From: Reticulitermes speratus
Taxonomy: Eukaryota > Arthropoda > Insecta > Blattodea > Rhinotermitidae
NCBI GenBank assembly: GCA_021186555.1
Contig: JAJKFL010000012.1
Span: 7,239,394-7,303,393 of the forward strand
Reading direction: 5' to 3'
Length of the DNA: 64,000 nt
Shown here in pieces: positions 9,924-21,279 of the stretch; the stretch's first letter is position 1; each line of letters opens with the position of its first letter. The notes under the pieces are model-generated. The model was given only the letters and a program-made list of their open reading frames with translations. It made no database searches and was not told the DNA's origin. Position numbers and translations under genes: made by a program.

Positions 9924-10137
9924 TCAGTTCAGCTGTTAAATGACGTTAGGCCGTACATTCCATCTGCTGATCTGACCTTTGTTTTGCTGCCAGTTACGCA
10001 ACCGGTTTTGGAACTTTTTCTTACAAAAATTTCTAACATTTTGTGACTTTTTCTGGAGCCGATATCGTCTTATACATTTGCGTTTGCCTTCGTGAAAGTA
10101 GGGTCTTAGGCTTACGGCGTTCTGGAATGTTAACGCC

Positions 10138-10200
10138 AGTACTTTGGTACCCATCTACCAAACTACACTGCGTCACGTACCAGAAGATCTTAATCTTGAT
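10138..10200. repeat. Fragment of GTGTAGTTTGGTA foldback family
   Basis: ATCTACCAAACTACACTGCG followed by CCAGAAGATCTTAA is one arm of a dispersed foldback family. Better copies lie at 51089-51200 and 54700-54750. Confidence 0.5.
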
Positions 10201-10305
10201 GCTTTTGTGAGAAACTCGAACCCGAAGAAAGTTTTGATTTTCTGTTATTTGTATTGTTTGACATTTAAAGTAAGACTGGGAGCTTGGAAGGAGAGAAGAA
10301 ATATA

Positions 10306-10382
10306 CAGGGCATACACAAAAGAATGGTGCGGTATCAAAAGTGAAACCCTTTGAAACGCACCATTCTTTAGTGTATGTCCTG
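10306..10382. mobile_element. MAR-1 hairpin MITE, copy 3
   Basis: A 77-bp hairpin flanked by TA (10304-10305 and 10383-10384). The arms share ACACAAAAGAATGGTGCGG, with one arm decayed (TTTAGTGTATGTCC). Confidence 0.85.
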
Positions 10383-10384
10383 TA

Positions 10385-11833
10385 TACAGAATTCTTCTTA
10401 TGAACCTAGTGGAAACAAACCTTTTAAATCAGGGCTGGTCAAACTTCAACCTACTGGAGGGCCACGGAATTCGTAAGGAGTCGCCCGAGGGTTGCACTTG
10501 TGTATACATATATCGAAAAGGAAAGGGGGAGATTGAGTTAACTAGAACGCCATTATTTACAAATACGACATTTGTTTTATTGCTATTTGTTAGTGTTGCC
10601 ACATTACATTCTGTAGATCTGTTGTATCAAGTTTGTTAAACTGTGTTATTGGAACTATTCAGATGACAGAGGGACGCATTTTGGCCAGCACACTCTTTTG
10701 GGAATGAGATTTAAAAGTAAAGAGAGGGTTAAATAACAGTGGATTTCAAAAAAATATTTTCTGTGTATTCGAGGTGAAGCAAAACAACTGTGGACAGATA
10801 CCTGGGGACGAAAATATGGATTCCGACAAATAACTTAATAAAAAGCCAAATATATTTTTGTTTCATACACCAGTTAATTATTTAATTAGTTATAGTAAGT
10901 TTATTAAATACGAAGGAAGTGCTATTACTTAGTCAATGAAGAATGTTTGAAAAGACTGATGGTAAATCTCCTCGAGTTTTGCAACGTTACTATGCTGAGG
11001 TGATTTTTCAGCTTCACGTTCCAGCTACTTTACTCGTGGGGGATGGAGACACCCGATGCCCACTGGATAGTATATAGTGCTATTTTCGGAGCATTTTGGA
11101 TGTACTGAAGAAAAGAAAAATATATTTAACCTCTTGAAATAAAATTGAAATTCTCAACAGATTTTACGATGTTTTTCCCATGTCAAATGTAGTTAAGAGA
11201 CTTTTTTCTCAGACTAATTTATTGTGCTTCCTGACTGTTTATCTTAACAAAACCAGACTCCGTACAGCGGAAGCTAAGGATCATTGAGTGTTCACTGTAG
11301 AATGACAAAACAGTTCCTCACTGTCATTTGAATTCCTCCTTCACCCACATGTAAATTGGATACGCATTTTCAGCTGTTTCCGGGTTTTGCTCTGAAGAAC
11401 GACATTGCAAATTCATCCATGTCTTTTGATAATAAATGACTGTTGATTGAACATCACTTTGCATGGCAACGCTAAACGATGATTTTGTTTTTTTGCTGTC
11501 ATGGTATTGTTGTTTCTATAGGAGCGGGTTTAAGAGGATGATGACAAAGGTAAATGCAGAATGAAAGGCCAGCCAGTATGGCATATCGATATTCTGCGAT
11601 AGCAGTTAGAATTTAAATGTAAATAAATTACTTGCCTTTCTGTTACAAGTTTCCTTTATGAGGAGACATTGCTTATTATTACGTGAGGTCAAACGGTGTG
11701 CTCTTGTGGAATGATGATGCCCGATTTGAAAACTGAAGTAGGCGCTGTGGAGGTGAGGCTGGAAGAGTGGATCTTATCGCGTAGGTCAATTAAGAATCTT
11801 TGTAAAGACCGCAGTTTTATTTAACAATTTTGA
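10385..11833. other. Unassigned AT-rich region
   Basis: No gene is recognised. CAGGGCTGGTCAAACTTC at 10431 looks like a hAT-type left end, but I found no matching right end. The rest gives no clear pattern. Confidence 0.35.
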
Positions 11834-11996
11834 TTTCAGGCTTCCGCCGCGATGTTCATGAGATCTGCGTTCTTGTGGGTCCGAGTCGGACTCTTGACCC
11901 GTGATGATGGGACCGACACGTTGTCCCGAAACGTCGGTAAACAATTACCACACGACGCCGCGCAATATCCCAGAAGGGCGCAGATCTTATTTAACA
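11834..11996. repeat. Foldback family K, single-arm copy
   Basis: It begins GATTTCAGGCTTCCGCCGCG and contains GACCCGTGATGATGGGACC, CCCGAAACGTCGG and CACACGACGCCG. The same block forms both arms of the foldback at 23038-23315. The ribozyme-like core here has G in place of the invariant C of CUGANGA, and no stem I, so it is not called a ribozyme. Confidence 0.65.
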
Positions 11997-12226
11997 ATAT
12001 CCATTGTTTTGGGCTTATTTTAATATACACATTGTTTTGGGAGTTAACTCTTAATTTTGATTACCAATACGACTTTTTATTATACAGGGTGGCGCATAAA
12101 CCGCCGTACGCTACAGACAATATGTCAGTTGAAATTTACCGACACAGTAGTTACATTTATCGACTGTATGAAATGTTCAGCGTGTCTTCGTTCTACTTTG
12201 ACACGTTGTCTTAAGTCTTTCAGGAA

Positions 12227-12689
12227 GGCTGTGCCTTGGTTCAGGCGGTTAGTCGCCGGCCTCCCACCGCGGAGGCCCGGGCTCGATCCCGGGTCAGTCC
12301 ATGTGGGATTTGTGGTGGACAAATGGCACTGGGAAAGATTTTTTCCCGAATACTTTGGTTTTCCGGGCTCGATCCCGGGTCAGTCCATGTGGGATTTGTG
12401 GTGAACAAAGTGGCACTGGGACAGGTTTTTCCCCGAATACTTTGGTTTTCCGGGCTCGATCCCGGGTCAGTCCATGTGGGATTTGTGGTGGACAAAGTGG
12501 CACTGGGACAGGTTTTTCCCCCGAATACTTTGGTTTTCCCTTGTCAATTTCATTTCATCGTTGCTCCATTGCTTGGGAAAGTAAAAACAAAATTTATCAT
12601 CTTTCTCTTCATCTTCATCACAGGGTTGCACAAAAAGCCTTAATGCTGCGGTGCGTCCGTAGCTTCTGCTGCGGGGCCCTTCAGAAAAA
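12227..12689 (+). mobile_element. SINE-A copy with internal triplication and perfect TSD
   Basis: AAGTCTTTCAGGAA occurs at 12213-12226 and 12690-12703, a perfect 14-bp target duplication. A segment of 86-87 bp starting CCGGGCTCGATCCCGGG is present three times (12277, 12363, 12450), so the element has three B boxes but a single A box. The tail is complete and ends in A. Confidence 0.95.
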
Positions 12690-12703
12690 AAGTCTTTCAG
12701 GAA

Positions 12704-13223
12704 CAGTTTGGATATTTCAGATAGGCACCGCCTGAAGGATTTATTAATCAAGAAATATTAGATTCCGACTTTCAGGATTTGTTTGTACCAGAGATTCCCC
12801 CCCCCCCCCCCAAAATGAACACGAATGCTGTAACATTGATCTTATAAAAGAGATACTGGGAGTGGAGGGGAGTTCCTTTTTGGTGCGATAAATATGGACG
12901 GAACGTGATGTGTGACAGCTCGCTGTAGCCAGTTCTGACGTAAAGTAAGCTTCCCCACTCACGTGCTGTGCTGATATTGTACGTGTAATCTGAACAGATT
13001 GCTCTGGCGGTTAATGAATTACCCAACAAATTGCTGGAACCGGAGACAGTGTGCTGCTACATCCTGGTACATCCGAACACTTGGCTGTGAGTGGGAGTGG
13101 GCACTGTGGGCCCCCCCCACCACTCGACTCATCTCGATGGAATGAACAAAATGCCGGTCTTCTTCTTCTTCGTGTCAGGGGACTATTTGTAAAATAAGTT
13201 TGGCTGCTGCATGGCATATTCAC
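12704..13223. other. Unassigned region with C homopolymers
   Basis: C runs at about 12797-12812 and 13110-13117. No gene or element is recognised. Confidence 0.35.

Positions 13224-13224
<1 letters not shown>

Positions 13225-13284
<60 letters not shown>
13225..13284. repeat. (TC)n microsatellite
   Basis: About 30 uninterrupted TC dinucleotides. The long Ser/Leu open frames across it are artefacts. Confidence 0.97.
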
Positions 13285-13290
<6 letters not shown>

Positions 13291-14368
13291 TGTTTGGTCC
13301 ACATCGTATTCGCAATGCAACAGTGGCTCATGTTCTGCAGGTGGACGTGATTTATTGCAAGTGTCTGTGTTATGTACCTTTCTAATTCAGTTGTTCGAAA
13401 GTACAGTGCCTTCTATTGAATTTTTCTTCCGATCATCTTTCTGTCTTTCTTGCTGTTGGGTGTTTACGTTTATGTATTTAGATGTTTCTTTATTTTTCAA
13501 CTCAATTACTTGTCATCTGCATCTTGGTCATACCGCTTTCGTTTTCTGTGTCTTATATAAGCTTCTTGTTTTGACTTATTTATTAATTTAAAGTTATACT
13601 AATATCATAACCGTTATTTCCTTGTTCGTTCTAAGAATTCCTTAGGAATATTCAAACCTTAATGACTCAATTCATGAACCTGTTCTGTCTTCGTAATTCC
13701 TATTTTTTTTTTACTTGGTTTATTTCTAATTTATTCTGTTCCGAGATGTAGTGACTTGTACCTTTGTAGGTATTTACCAGCGTTTAGAAGAAACCTACTA
13801 GGTTCATCTTGAAACTCGAAACGTGACAGCACTTCTACACTGAAGAAGGAAGCATTACGTTTTTTAAAACCTTTGGTAGTTATGTACCAAACTACACGGT
13901 CGTACATCCCAGAAGACAGTAATGTTCATAATTTTGCAGTGATAAGCATAAATGTCACATGTTTATTTATTTGTATTTGCCCCGGCTGGGCTATAATGCT
14001 GACCACTGACTTCCTTCTTGCTACCACGTTAACACTGTGTGGAGCTATACTTCTGCTCCCGCCTCAAGCCTGAATGACGTGTATAGGGCCGACTTTTCTC
14101 TTTTATTCCTGTCTGTGACTCTCTTTCTTCGTCCTCTTTCTGTATTTCTCTGTTTTCGTTGTTTGTGCTTTTCCTAATTTAAATCTTGATTTATTAGTTC
14201 AGTCACTTGTTTCGTTTTTATTTTCTTTCTTTAGATGTCTGAACCTGAAAAATCCAATTTAAGACTATCTTCCCACTTTCTTTCCACGCATGTGTAATGG
14301 CATGTGTAAAGTGGATAACAGTGAAACAGATTGACAACGTAGCAGTTTATCAGTCTTTATTATACTTA
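13285..14368. other. Unassigned T-rich region with a foldback fragment
   Basis: It is pyrimidine-rich on the plus strand. At about 13870-13925, GTACCAAACTACACGGTCG and ATCCCAGAAGACAGTAA form one arm of the GTGTAGTTTGGTA foldback family. Nothing else is recognised. Confidence 0.4.
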
Positions 14369-14372
14369 TTAA

Positions 14373-14832
14373 CCCTTTAAAGAATAAGATCAGTCTGAAT
14401 TATATATAAAGATTCAGTCCGTACCGCGCAGTAAACACACTCCGTCTCAGTTATACAAACCAGTCAGTTAATGCTGTACAGTGAAATAATCGCTGTTTGT
14501 TCTGAGATCCACACAAAACACATAAATACAGTCCGTACCGCGCAGTAAACACACTCCGTCTCAGTTATACAAACCAGTCAGTTAATGTTGTACAGTGAAA
14601 TAATCGCTGTTTGTTCTGAGATCCACACAAAACACATAAATACAGTCCGTACCGCGCAGTAAACACACTCCGTCTCAGTTATACAAACCAGTCAGTTAAT
14701 GTTGTACAGTGAAATAATCGCTGTTTGTTCTGAGATCCACACAGAACACATAAATACACTGTGTGGGCAGAACGTAGAATTGTTAACTGTTAAACCTGGT
14801 GGTACATATAGTAGCCACTGGGACTTAAATGG
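14373..14832 (+). mobile_element. TTAA-MITE with internal 114-bp triplication
   Basis: It starts after TTAA (14369-14372) with CCCTTTAAAG and ends TTAAATGG before TTGA (a mutated TTAA). A 114-bp unit beginning CAGTCCGTACCGCGCAG is repeated three times (14415, 14529, 14643), nearly identical. Terminal CCCTTTAAAG and TTAA flanks suggest a piggyBac-type non-autonomous element; no transposase is present. Confidence 0.8.
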
Positions 14833-15105
14833 TTGATAGAAGCCAGACACATAACATTGGCCTGACATGCTAGATTAAAGTCCCTGACAGCACTCAGTAC
14901 CTCCCAATATCACACTCGTAATGCATTTTCATCTAATCCCATAGTTGACCTAACTGAATATATTTATTTTCTTGTTCCTGGGCGATATAAAATTATGTTT
15001 TCAATTCATGCTGGCTATTCCTGTAACGTCGCAGTACTCATGTACGTAACAGTGAAACGTGATTTCTTCACGCAGTAAAATACACTAAGTAACTGTTGTT
15101 TTGTG
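14833..15105. other. Unassigned spacer
   Basis: No recognisable feature. Confidence 0.35.
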
Positions 15106-15603
15106 GAGAAGGACCGCGCAGCAGAAGCTACGGACGCACCGCAGCCTGAAGGCTTATTGTGCAACCCTGTGATGAAGATGACGAGAAAGATGATCATTTT
15201 TTTTTTTACTTTTCCAAGTAATGGAGAACCGGTGGAATGAAACTGACAGGGGAAAACCGAAGTAGTGGGGGAAAAACCTGTTTCAATGCCACTTTGTTCA
15301 CCACAAATCCCACATGGACTGACCCGGGATTTCTTTTTCCTGTCCCGTTATTTCCCTTTGATCCATTTTGTACTTTTAAATCCTTCCGTCCTTCTTCATG
15401 TCACTTATGATCCATATTAGTCCTTATACAACAAACACAACACAAACATCCATGCCCCCGGCGGGATTCGAACCCACAATCCCAGTAAGCGAACGGCCGT
15501 AGACCCACGCCTTAGACCGCGCGGCCACTGGGATCGGACTTGATCGAACCCGGGCCTCCGCGGTGAGAGGCCGACGACTAACCGCCTGAGCCATGGCACG
15601 GCC
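15106..15603 (-). mobile_element. SINE-A copy split by a SINE-B insertion
   Basis: Tail and body lie at 15106-15330 and the head at 15538-15603, both minus. The break falls in the B-box side of the head (GACCCGGGAT | TGATCGAACCCGGG), where SINE-B of the variant-tail type was inserted. Only GAT is obviously duplicated at the break. Confidence 0.88.
15331..15537 (-). mobile_element. SINE-B with variant tail (SINE-B2), nested
   Basis: The head is the normal SINE-B head, but after CATGGATGTTTGTGTTG (minus strand) the body changes. It becomes a different sequence (GTGACATGAAG, AGGATTTAAA, AGTACAAAATGGAT) ending in A. The same alternative body recurs at 16084-16298. Confidence 0.85.
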
Positions 15604-16083
15604 CACAAAGTAAGTCACTGTAATTGCATACATGTAGGGTATATCTTTAACAGTTTTAGCTGGCGGTAGGAACACGTAAAATAATTGAAACACTGAAAAA
15701 TACAGATAACGTAATTAACTGTTATTTCCTTATCATCCGCATATTGTAGACACAATTGCTGTGTATATTAGTCACCTGAAGATATGAAAGTATGAAATTA
15801 CACAGCAGTGTTTTACGAATGGTTTAGTTTATAAAATTACCTGTGAGTTAATGACTTCATGTATGATATCTGTGAATAATGACACAAAATTTTGAGTCGT
15901 TTGTCTTGTTCATATACCCTTTTAGGAAGTTTGTCCCTTGTTGTTCCTATACTTTAAAATTTATTATATTGCTGATGTAGATTTAATCCGAAACTTTAGG
16001 AAACCTGACCTTTATAAATACTTATGCAGAATTATGCAGGTTTCTGCATCGCAATCATTTACAGCAAGGTAATAAAATTAAAG
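15604..16083. other. Unassigned spacer
   Basis: AT-rich. CCTGAAGATATGAAAGTATG at about 15776 superficially resembles the ribozyme core but has no supporting helices. Confidence 0.35.
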
Positions 16084-16507
16084 GCCGATCCCAGTGGCCG
16101 TGCGTTCTAAGGCGTGGGTCTTCGGCCGCTCGCTAGCTGGGATTGTGGGTTCGAATCCCACCGGGGACATGGATGTTTGTGTTGTGTTTGTTGTAAGGAC
16201 GGTAGCATGGAACGTAAAGTGACATGAAGGACGAAAAAAGGATTTAAACAGTACAAAAATGGATTAAAGGGGAAAAACCCCGGACAAGGAAAAAAAAATC
16301 CCACTGGGGGCATGGATGTCTGTCTGTTGTGAGTGTTGTGTGTTGTTGTCAGGTACAGGTCTCTGCGTCGAGCTGATCACTCGTCCAGAGGAGTCCTACC
16401 GACTGTGGTGTGTCTATCAGTGTGATCAAAAGAACTTACCAACCTCGACACTGAAACGGGAAAACCGGAGTAGGTAGGAGAGGACGACTAAAAAAAAAAA
16501 AAAAAAA
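16084..16507 (+). mobile_element. Composite SINE-B2 / SINE-B element
   Basis: 16084-16298 is a complete SINE-B2 (tRNA-Leu-like head, variant body, A run). Immediately after the A run the sequence resumes at AATCCCACTGGGGGCATGG, the end of a SINE-B head, and continues through a standard SINE-B body to 16507. There is one tRNA head for two bodies. Confidence 0.85.
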
Positions 16508-16667
16508 TTAATTAAAACCTTGTAACACTGATAACCAAATTATTTGCAGAGTTGATGAAACTATAAAATCTTGAGCTTGTAGGTTGTCACGGTGTTGATC
16601 AAGGTTATGGTTTGCTGAAATTGACGCCACGTTACAGACTGAAGGTAACGTTTACACTAGAACAGGT

Positions 16668-16905
16668 CATGAAGGGTTATAGCTCAACTCTTTCTTCAAC
16701 CTGTGCGCTAGACGGGGATGGGTGGTCAACTCCGCGCTCCGGCCGCTTTACCCTAGGAAAGAGACCCGGCACCTTTTGTATATGAGGCTGGATCGTCCCC
16801 AGGGCCAGTCTGGACGGGTGCGAATAATCTGGCCCCTACCGGGATTCGATCCTCTGACCGTCCATCCTGTAGCGAGGTTGCTATACCGACTACTGCCCAC
16901 ACATT
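16668..16905 (-). mobile_element. SINE-D copy, diverged
   Basis: The minus-strand head has GGTATAGC and the ATCGAATCCC-type B box. The body, with GCCGCTTTACC and a GGGTGGTCAACTCC block, is recognisable. The tail is decayed and no target duplication was found. Confidence 0.8.
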
Positions 16906-16956
16906 ACAGACTACTTTGATTTATAAATTAGATTAGTGCACTGTAATACGGCATCA

Positions 16957-17523
16957 CTCGGTGCAGAATCTTCTGTCTTCCAGTTTGCTATCCAAAGGTA
17001 TGAAGATTAAATTATACAGAAATATAATTTTTCCTGTGGTTTTATATGGGTGTGAAACTTGGTCGCTCACACTGAGGGAGGAACATAGGCAGAGGGTGTT
17101 TGAGAATAGGGTGCTGAGGAAGATATTTGGGCCTAAGAGGGATGAGGTAACAGTGGAGTGGAGAAGACTACATAACGAGGAACTTAATGATTTTTACTCC
17201 TCACCAAATATTATTCGGGTGATCAAATCAAGAAAAATGAGATGGGCGGCCTATGTAGCACGTATGGGGGACAGGAGAGATGCATGCTGGGTTTTTGTGG
17301 AGAAACCTGAGGGAAGGAGACTATTATGAAGACATAGGCTTAGATGGACGGATAATATTAAAATGGATCTTTAAGTAGCGGGATGGAGGGGCATGGACTG
17401 GATTGATGTGGATAGGGACAGGTGGCGGGCTGTTGTGAGTGCGGTAATGAACGTTCCAGTTTCATAAAATGCGGGGAATTTCTTGACTAGCTGAGGACCC
17501 GTCAGCTTCTCAAGAAGGACTCC
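16957..17523 (+). pseudogene. NLTR-2 reverse-transcriptase C-terminus and 3' end
   Basis: An open frame at 16961-17329 reads KLYRNIIFPVVLYGCETWSL, then VFENRVLRKIFGPKRDEV and RRLHNEELNDFYSSPNIIRV. This is the C-terminal region after the polymerase domain of a non-LTR retrotransposon. A TGA at about 17327 breaks it, and in-frame homology continues beyond ([23 protein letters not shown]), so it is a pseudogene. The 3' end reads ACTAGCTGAGGACCCGTCAG. The copy is 5'-truncated. Confidence 0.88.
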
Positions 17524-17775
17524 ACTTGTCGTATGATTTCAATACATGGTGTGGCCATTTCGTATTTATTCAGTTGGTCATTATCTTCTGTGCGTTACGT
17601 AACTTCGCGCAGAAGATATGCAAATGAAGTACCTCTATGTGGCAGAATTAATCCTGAGAAGTTGGTGACCTACTTGAAATTCGAATTGTGAACCTACCGA
17701 GCACTTTGCAAACTTGTTAGGTTGTGCAGTTTGTAAATCATCATTAAGTGAGATACGAACAAACACTTTGAAGTT
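17524..17775. other. Unassigned spacer between opposed NLTR-2 copies
   Basis: No recognised features. Confidence 0.35.
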
Positions 17776-17788
17776 TTCAGTCGAACTA

Positions 17789-18092
17789 ACTAACTAACTA
17801 ACTAACTGCATGGAGCAGAGTCCTTCTTGAGAAGCTAACAGGTCGTCAGCTAGTCAAGAAATTCCCCGCGTTTTATGGAACCCGAAGATTCATTACCGCA
17901 CTCACAACAGCCCGCCACCTGTCCCTATCCTGAGCCATATCAATCCAGTCCATGCCCCCCCATCCCACTTCTTGAAGATCCATTTTAATATTATCCTCCC
18001 ATCTACGCCTGGGTCTTCCAAGTGGTCTCCTTCCCTCATGTCTCCCCACCAAAATTCTGTATGCATCTCTCCATTCACCCATACGTGCTACC
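17789..18092 (-). pseudogene. NLTR-2 3' end with perfect TSD
   Basis: On the minus strand: [20 protein letters not shown], then [20 protein letters not shown] and [14 protein letters not shown], then the 3' end and a (GTTA)n tail, seen as CTAACTAAC at 17785-17808. TTCAGTCGAACTA flanks it exactly (17776-17788 and 18093-18105). A short, 5'-truncated and probably recent insertion. Confidence 0.92.
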
Positions 18093-18105
18093 TTCAGTCG
18101 AACTA

Positions 18106-18824
18106 CATAATATTAAAAAAAAAACTCATCTTTTGTACAGAAAGCAAACTAACCTCCTACTTTCAAACGCTTACAGCTTATGTCGTTCAGCTGAATAATC
18201 AATCGGTCTGTACTGTGAGACTCATAAGGAACGCACAAACACATTTTGTCGGCTGAATGCAGCGTCTTCGAATTTTAAATTTGGCGTTACATATTGTTAC
18301 CAACGTGCTCTTATGGGTTACTACAGTAAAATGGCGTCAGACTGATTAGTGTTCATAATGAAATTTGTTTAGTGAGTTCACAGTTATGAGAAAGTACAGT
18401 AAATGTAATTTGTGCCACTCTTGACCGTAGTTGATTGTCTGTTTGGCAGTCGGGTCCTCTTGTTCTACTCTCACGTCCCCTCTCGTGAGGAGATGAGCTT
18501 CTCCCTCTTTCTCTGCCTCTCTCTCTCTCTCTCAGCTCGGTCCTGTGTCAATGTATGTTTAAGTTAACAGACGATGTCATGCAGAACAGTACAAGATGAA
18601 AAATCTGATTTCATATAACCTACATAATTGTAGGGATAGACATCGTTTCGTCTTGGTATAAAACTTAATACAGGACTTCCCTTTTATGGTGTCCGTGAAC
18701 ATGGCAGTTGTCACGAGATGCTGGCTTTCTATGCTATAAAGCTGCCGTGCTCGGAGACAAGATAAAATGGACACTGTGTTTATCATAAGACAGAAGCATG
18801 TAAGGGGTCAGCAGCGCGCTCAGT

Positions 18825-18862
<38 letters not shown>

Positions 18863-19238
18863 TATTACTGTCAGTGGGTTTATACCCGGTGGCAGTGGTA
18901 CTACAATGTCACACAACACAGAATAACATACATCACATACAATAACACACAACACTCAAAACAATATACAACACACAAACTTACAAAACAGTAAAACACA
19001 CATACTACAAAAATAAGTAGCTAAGCCTAACAAAAAAAACCTAACGTAGATGAATCAGAGTTAAAAATAATCAAAGTGAAAGCGCCCGGTAGAGGTCAGC
19101 CGGTCTGGACGCTGTGAGAAAATGAAAATGCAGCCCTAATTTGTCACCATACTGCTTATTCTATTCCGGTGGCAGAGGATCGGTTTTACTGCCGTGGCAA
19201 GGCTTGCTTTTAGGTTGTTGGTGAAAGGGATGGCCTGC
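18106..19238. other. Unassigned region with (AT)n and AC-rich stretches
   Basis: An (AT)n run lies at about 18829-18858. An A/C-rich segment follows at 18900-19015. At 19080-19140, GGTCTGGACGCTGTGAGAAAA resembles the SINE-D-related body. No gene is seen. Confidence 0.4.
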
Positions 19239-19980
19239 GGATATGGAGGGTACCTTCAGATATGCCGAATAAGGAGCTACTGACAGACGGTGGATATGGA
19301 GGGTACCTTCAGATATGCCGAATAAGGAGCTACTGACAGACGGTGGATATGGAGGGTACCTTCAGATATGCCGAATAAGGAGCTACTGACAGACGGTGGA
19401 TATGGAGGGTACCTTCAGATATGCCGAATAAGGAGCTACTGACAGACGGTGGATATGGAGGGTACCTTCAGATATGCCGAATAAGGAGCTACTGACAGAC
19501 GGTGGATATGGAGGGTACCTTCAGATATGCCGAATAAGGAGCTACTGACAGACGGTGGATATGGAGGGTACCTTCAGATATGCCGAATAAGGAGCTACTG
19601 ACAGACGGTGGATATGGAGGGTACCTTCAGATATGCCGAATAAGGAGCTACTGACAGACGGTGGATATGGAGGGTACCTTCAGATATGCCGAATAAGGAG
19701 CTACTGACAGACGGTGGATATGGAGGGTACCTTCAGAAATGTCGAATAAGGAGCTACTGACAGACGGTGGATATGGAGGGTACCTTCAGATATGTCGAAT
19801 AAGGAGCTACTGACAGACGGTGGATATGGAGGGTACCTTCAGATATGTCGAATAAGGAGCTACTGACAGACGGTGGATATGGAGGGTACCTTCAGATATG
19901 TCGAATAAGGAGCTACTGACAGACGGTGGATATGGAGGGTACCTTCAGATATGTCGAATAAGGAGCTACTGACAGACGGC
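19239..19980. repeat. 53-bp minisatellite, 14 copies
   Basis: The unit begins GGATATGGAGGGTACCTTCA and ends GCTACTGACAGACGGT, with exact 53-bp spacing from 19239 to 19928. Copies on the left carry GATATGCCG and those from about 19739 rightwards carry ATGTCG. One variant copy has GAAATGTCG at the boundary. The units are otherwise almost identical. Confidence 0.97.
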
Positions 19981-20084
19981 GGAAAACATTGGGCCTTTAG
20001 CTTGGAGTTTTTAGGCTACGGGCTGAACGATCTGGGGTTCGAATTCGGGCAGGAGGAAGAGGTTTCCCTTTCTCCGAAACGTCC

Positions 20085-20295
20085 AGAACTTCTTTCGGGT
20101 CCACAGCGTCCTATTAAATGGGTACCGGGGGCTCTTTTCCCGGGGATAAAATGGCCGGAAAGTGAGACTGACCATTCACCTCAATCTAAAGCCGAGGTTA
20201 AGAATGTCTGGGTCTATACCTCCACGCACCCTGTGTTTGTTCGTGGCATGTGCACGGACAACTTTACTCGGAAGGATTTATTGGTAGCAGATAAA
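20085..20295 (+). mobile_element. Degenerate SINE-D-related body
   Basis: AAATGGGTACCGGGGGCTC, GGGATAAAATGGCCGG and AAAGCCGAGGTTAAG appear in SINE-D order. It lies just outside the 53-bp array. The 115-codon open frame over it (19951-20298) is derived from array plus SINE. Confidence 0.55.
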
Positions 20296-20298
20296 TAA

Positions 20299-21279
20299 AG
20301 GAGACAGGGGCATAAGATTTGGATGAAGACACAAGAAATACATATACAGTTTTGTCGGATAGCATTGGAGACACGATAAATGCGAGAATAGTGTTAAGGT
20401 ACAACTTAGGGAAATTCCAAGATCTGGCGTGGCTAAGTCAGTATGTTGACTTGGCTAGGGGCTTGACAAGAAAATCGGACCTCGATTTAAAAATTTATCT
20501 CTTCACAAAGACGCGAATGTCGGCGGTGTGGGCCCATTCAGCCATCTATCCTGTAGGTGCCGCGAGCTTTTTCCTCGGGACTAAAGCAGTCAGGTCATAG
20601 ACCTGGCAACCCACCTACGAGGTTAATACTGCTTATATTTGTTTTGGTATATGACTTGATGGTGTGGATTATTAAGGTAAAATTTACTTCGAAATTTACC
20701 TCTGGAAAATGTGGTGGAAAATAAATTTACCTAGCTCAGGATAGGGACGAATGGCGGGCTTTATCGAGGGTAGTAGTCGCTTTCCTTATTCCTTACAAGC
20801 AGGTCTTGCACGGGTGACTAACCTCCAGATCATCTAATCACGTACGTACCATTGACTTGGATAAGCAGAACACACATCAGAACGCAGCCGTGTCAGTGGT
20901 AGTCGGCGCATCTTCTCTCTTTTCTTGTCTCTGCTCTGCTGCTAACCTGGCCGGGGTCATCTAGCAAGTCACGACCGAGTCACGGCGCATGCGTGCTGCA
21001 CATTTTTACACTTTCCACAAGAAAATAAAAAATACAGCGACGTATTTTTAAAATAAAAGTAACGAGAGACGAGACCGGATACCTGAGCGACCCCACTCTC
21101 ACGGGGCTGCCAATTAGTGGGTCACAGGGTGACCTCCGTAAGGTCACGAAGAAATACCTGGGCCACATCAGTGGTCCTGTCTCCCTTCACGTAATTACTC
21201 TTTAAAACGCTTTGCGAATTTTGTCCATTTTGTGCAAGATATTGTTAGTTGATATAAGAGGAATTATTGGAAGTTTTGA
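20299..21279. other. Unassigned; small NLTR-2 trace
   Basis: CTAGCTCAGGATAGGGACGA at about 20733-20752 reads as the LAQDRDxW motif of NLTR-2. Nothing else is supportable. The 93-codon frame at 20319-20600 has no recognised domain. Confidence 0.4.

Noticed and set aside
10431-10700. hAT element starting CAGGGCTGGTCAAACTTC
   Set aside because: No matching right end or 8-bp duplication could be found.
11892-11945. Ribozyme motif GTGATGA...CCCGAAACGTCGG
   Set aside because: The invariant first C is G, and no stem I complement flanks it. Annotated only as foldback K.
12241-12300. tRNA genes (also at the heads of all SINE copies)
   Set aside because: tRNA-like A and B boxes are present, but every instance continues into a SINE body with a repeated family tail and often has a TSD. 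None ends as a mature tRNA with a terminator.
13200-13591. Ser-Leu repeat proteins
   Set aside because: Translation of (TC)n followed by T-rich sequence gives hydrophobic low-complexity peptides.
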